Of a stretch of DNA of 13,398 nucleotides, positions 13,301 to 13,398 are shown in pieces. The DNA comes from Anaerolineales bacterium (GTDB lineage Bacteria; Chloroflexota; Anaerolineae; Anaerolineales; UBA6663), in assembly GCA_016789245.1 (NCBI GenBank), contig JAEURM010000027.1:1-13398 (forward strand), written 5' to 3'. Position 1 is the first letter of the stretch; each line of letters opens with the position of its first letter. Made by a program: the position numbers and the translations under genes. Below the pieces are notes generated by a model. That model was not told the DNA's origin. It worked only from the letters and a program-made list of their open reading frames with translations, and ran no database searches.

Positions 13301-13398
13301 ATGTCTGATTGGATGCAATGGATAAGCGCCGACTATCAGAGTGGCGCTTTTGTACTTCTTGGCCCATCCCACCTGAGTGTGCTGTTTTGCTTGGCCGT
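13301..13398 (+). CDS. Probable YwaF/TIGR02206-like integral membrane protein, 3' partial
   Basis: Only the first 33 residues are in the window (start MSDWMQWISADYQ). ATG 13301 has GGAGAG at 4-nt spacing and a promoter and leader upstream, so the gene is real. The segment FVLLGPSHLSVLFCLAV resembles the first helix of the YwaF/TIGR02206 family, where a Phe/Gly-x-x-His pattern precedes the first transmembrane segment. The identification rests on a short stretch and is tentative; function is unknown for that family. Confidence 0.5.
   Translation, partial: MSDWMQWISADYQSGAFVLLGPSHLSVLFCLA

Overview
The window looks like chromosomal DNA of a free-living bacterium, most likely a Chloroflexota member (Anaerolineae-like). 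That assignment is inferred from gene style only: Thr/Pro-rich linkers after lipoprotein signals, a Roadblock gene next to a V4R gene, moderately GC-rich codons, and many self-complementary microrepeats between genes. No rRNA or tRNA is present to confirm it.

Layout. 2-607: 3' part of a two-domain VOC (glyoxalase-fold) protein. 746-4062: the complete oxidative pentose-phosphate branch, pgl, gnd and zwf, all on + and each preceded by a different hairpin-forming repeat. 4138-6073: two lipoprotein genes of extracytoplasmic protein folding. The first joins a DsbA-like thioredoxin domain to a cyclophilin domain; the second is a stand-alone cyclophilin paralogue. A strong terminator follows. 6191-6829 (-): a DedA-family membrane protein. 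7071-8093: Roadblock/LC7 plus V4R operon behind a good sigma-70-type promoter and ending in a terminator. 8162-13166: a polyprenyl-phosphate sugar synthase (GT2) followed by a 1379-residue membrane protein that fuses a YfhO-type GT-C glycosyltransferase to a Wzx-type flippase. 13301-end: the start of another membrane protein behind its own promoter.

The main discovery is at 4408-4410. The DsbA-like gene has an in-frame TGA exactly where the first cysteine of the CxxC active site belongs (Q-[TGA]-P-F-C). Seventeen nucleotides-worth of spacer after it lies a perfect 7-bp hairpin with a 6-nt loop whose second base is G, with the loop beginning 23 nt after the TGA. This fits the bacterial SECIS pattern, so the gene is best read as one selenoprotein of 414 residues with Sec91/Cys94, rather than as two broken genes. 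Apart from the lipidated Cys22, Cys94 is the only cysteine in the protein. The protein would be a membrane-anchored thiol oxidoreductase and prolyl isomerase in one chain.

The second notable system is the GT2 plus YfhO-flippase pair. It appears to hold all three parts of a three-component transmembrane glycosylation pathway (lipid-sugar synthesis, flipping, outer-face transfer) in two neighbouring genes, with the last two steps fused.

Left alone, the pentose-phosphate genes are ordinary in function. Their spacers, and even the inside of the large membrane-protein gene, carry several unrelated palindromic microrepeats that look like dispersed elements.
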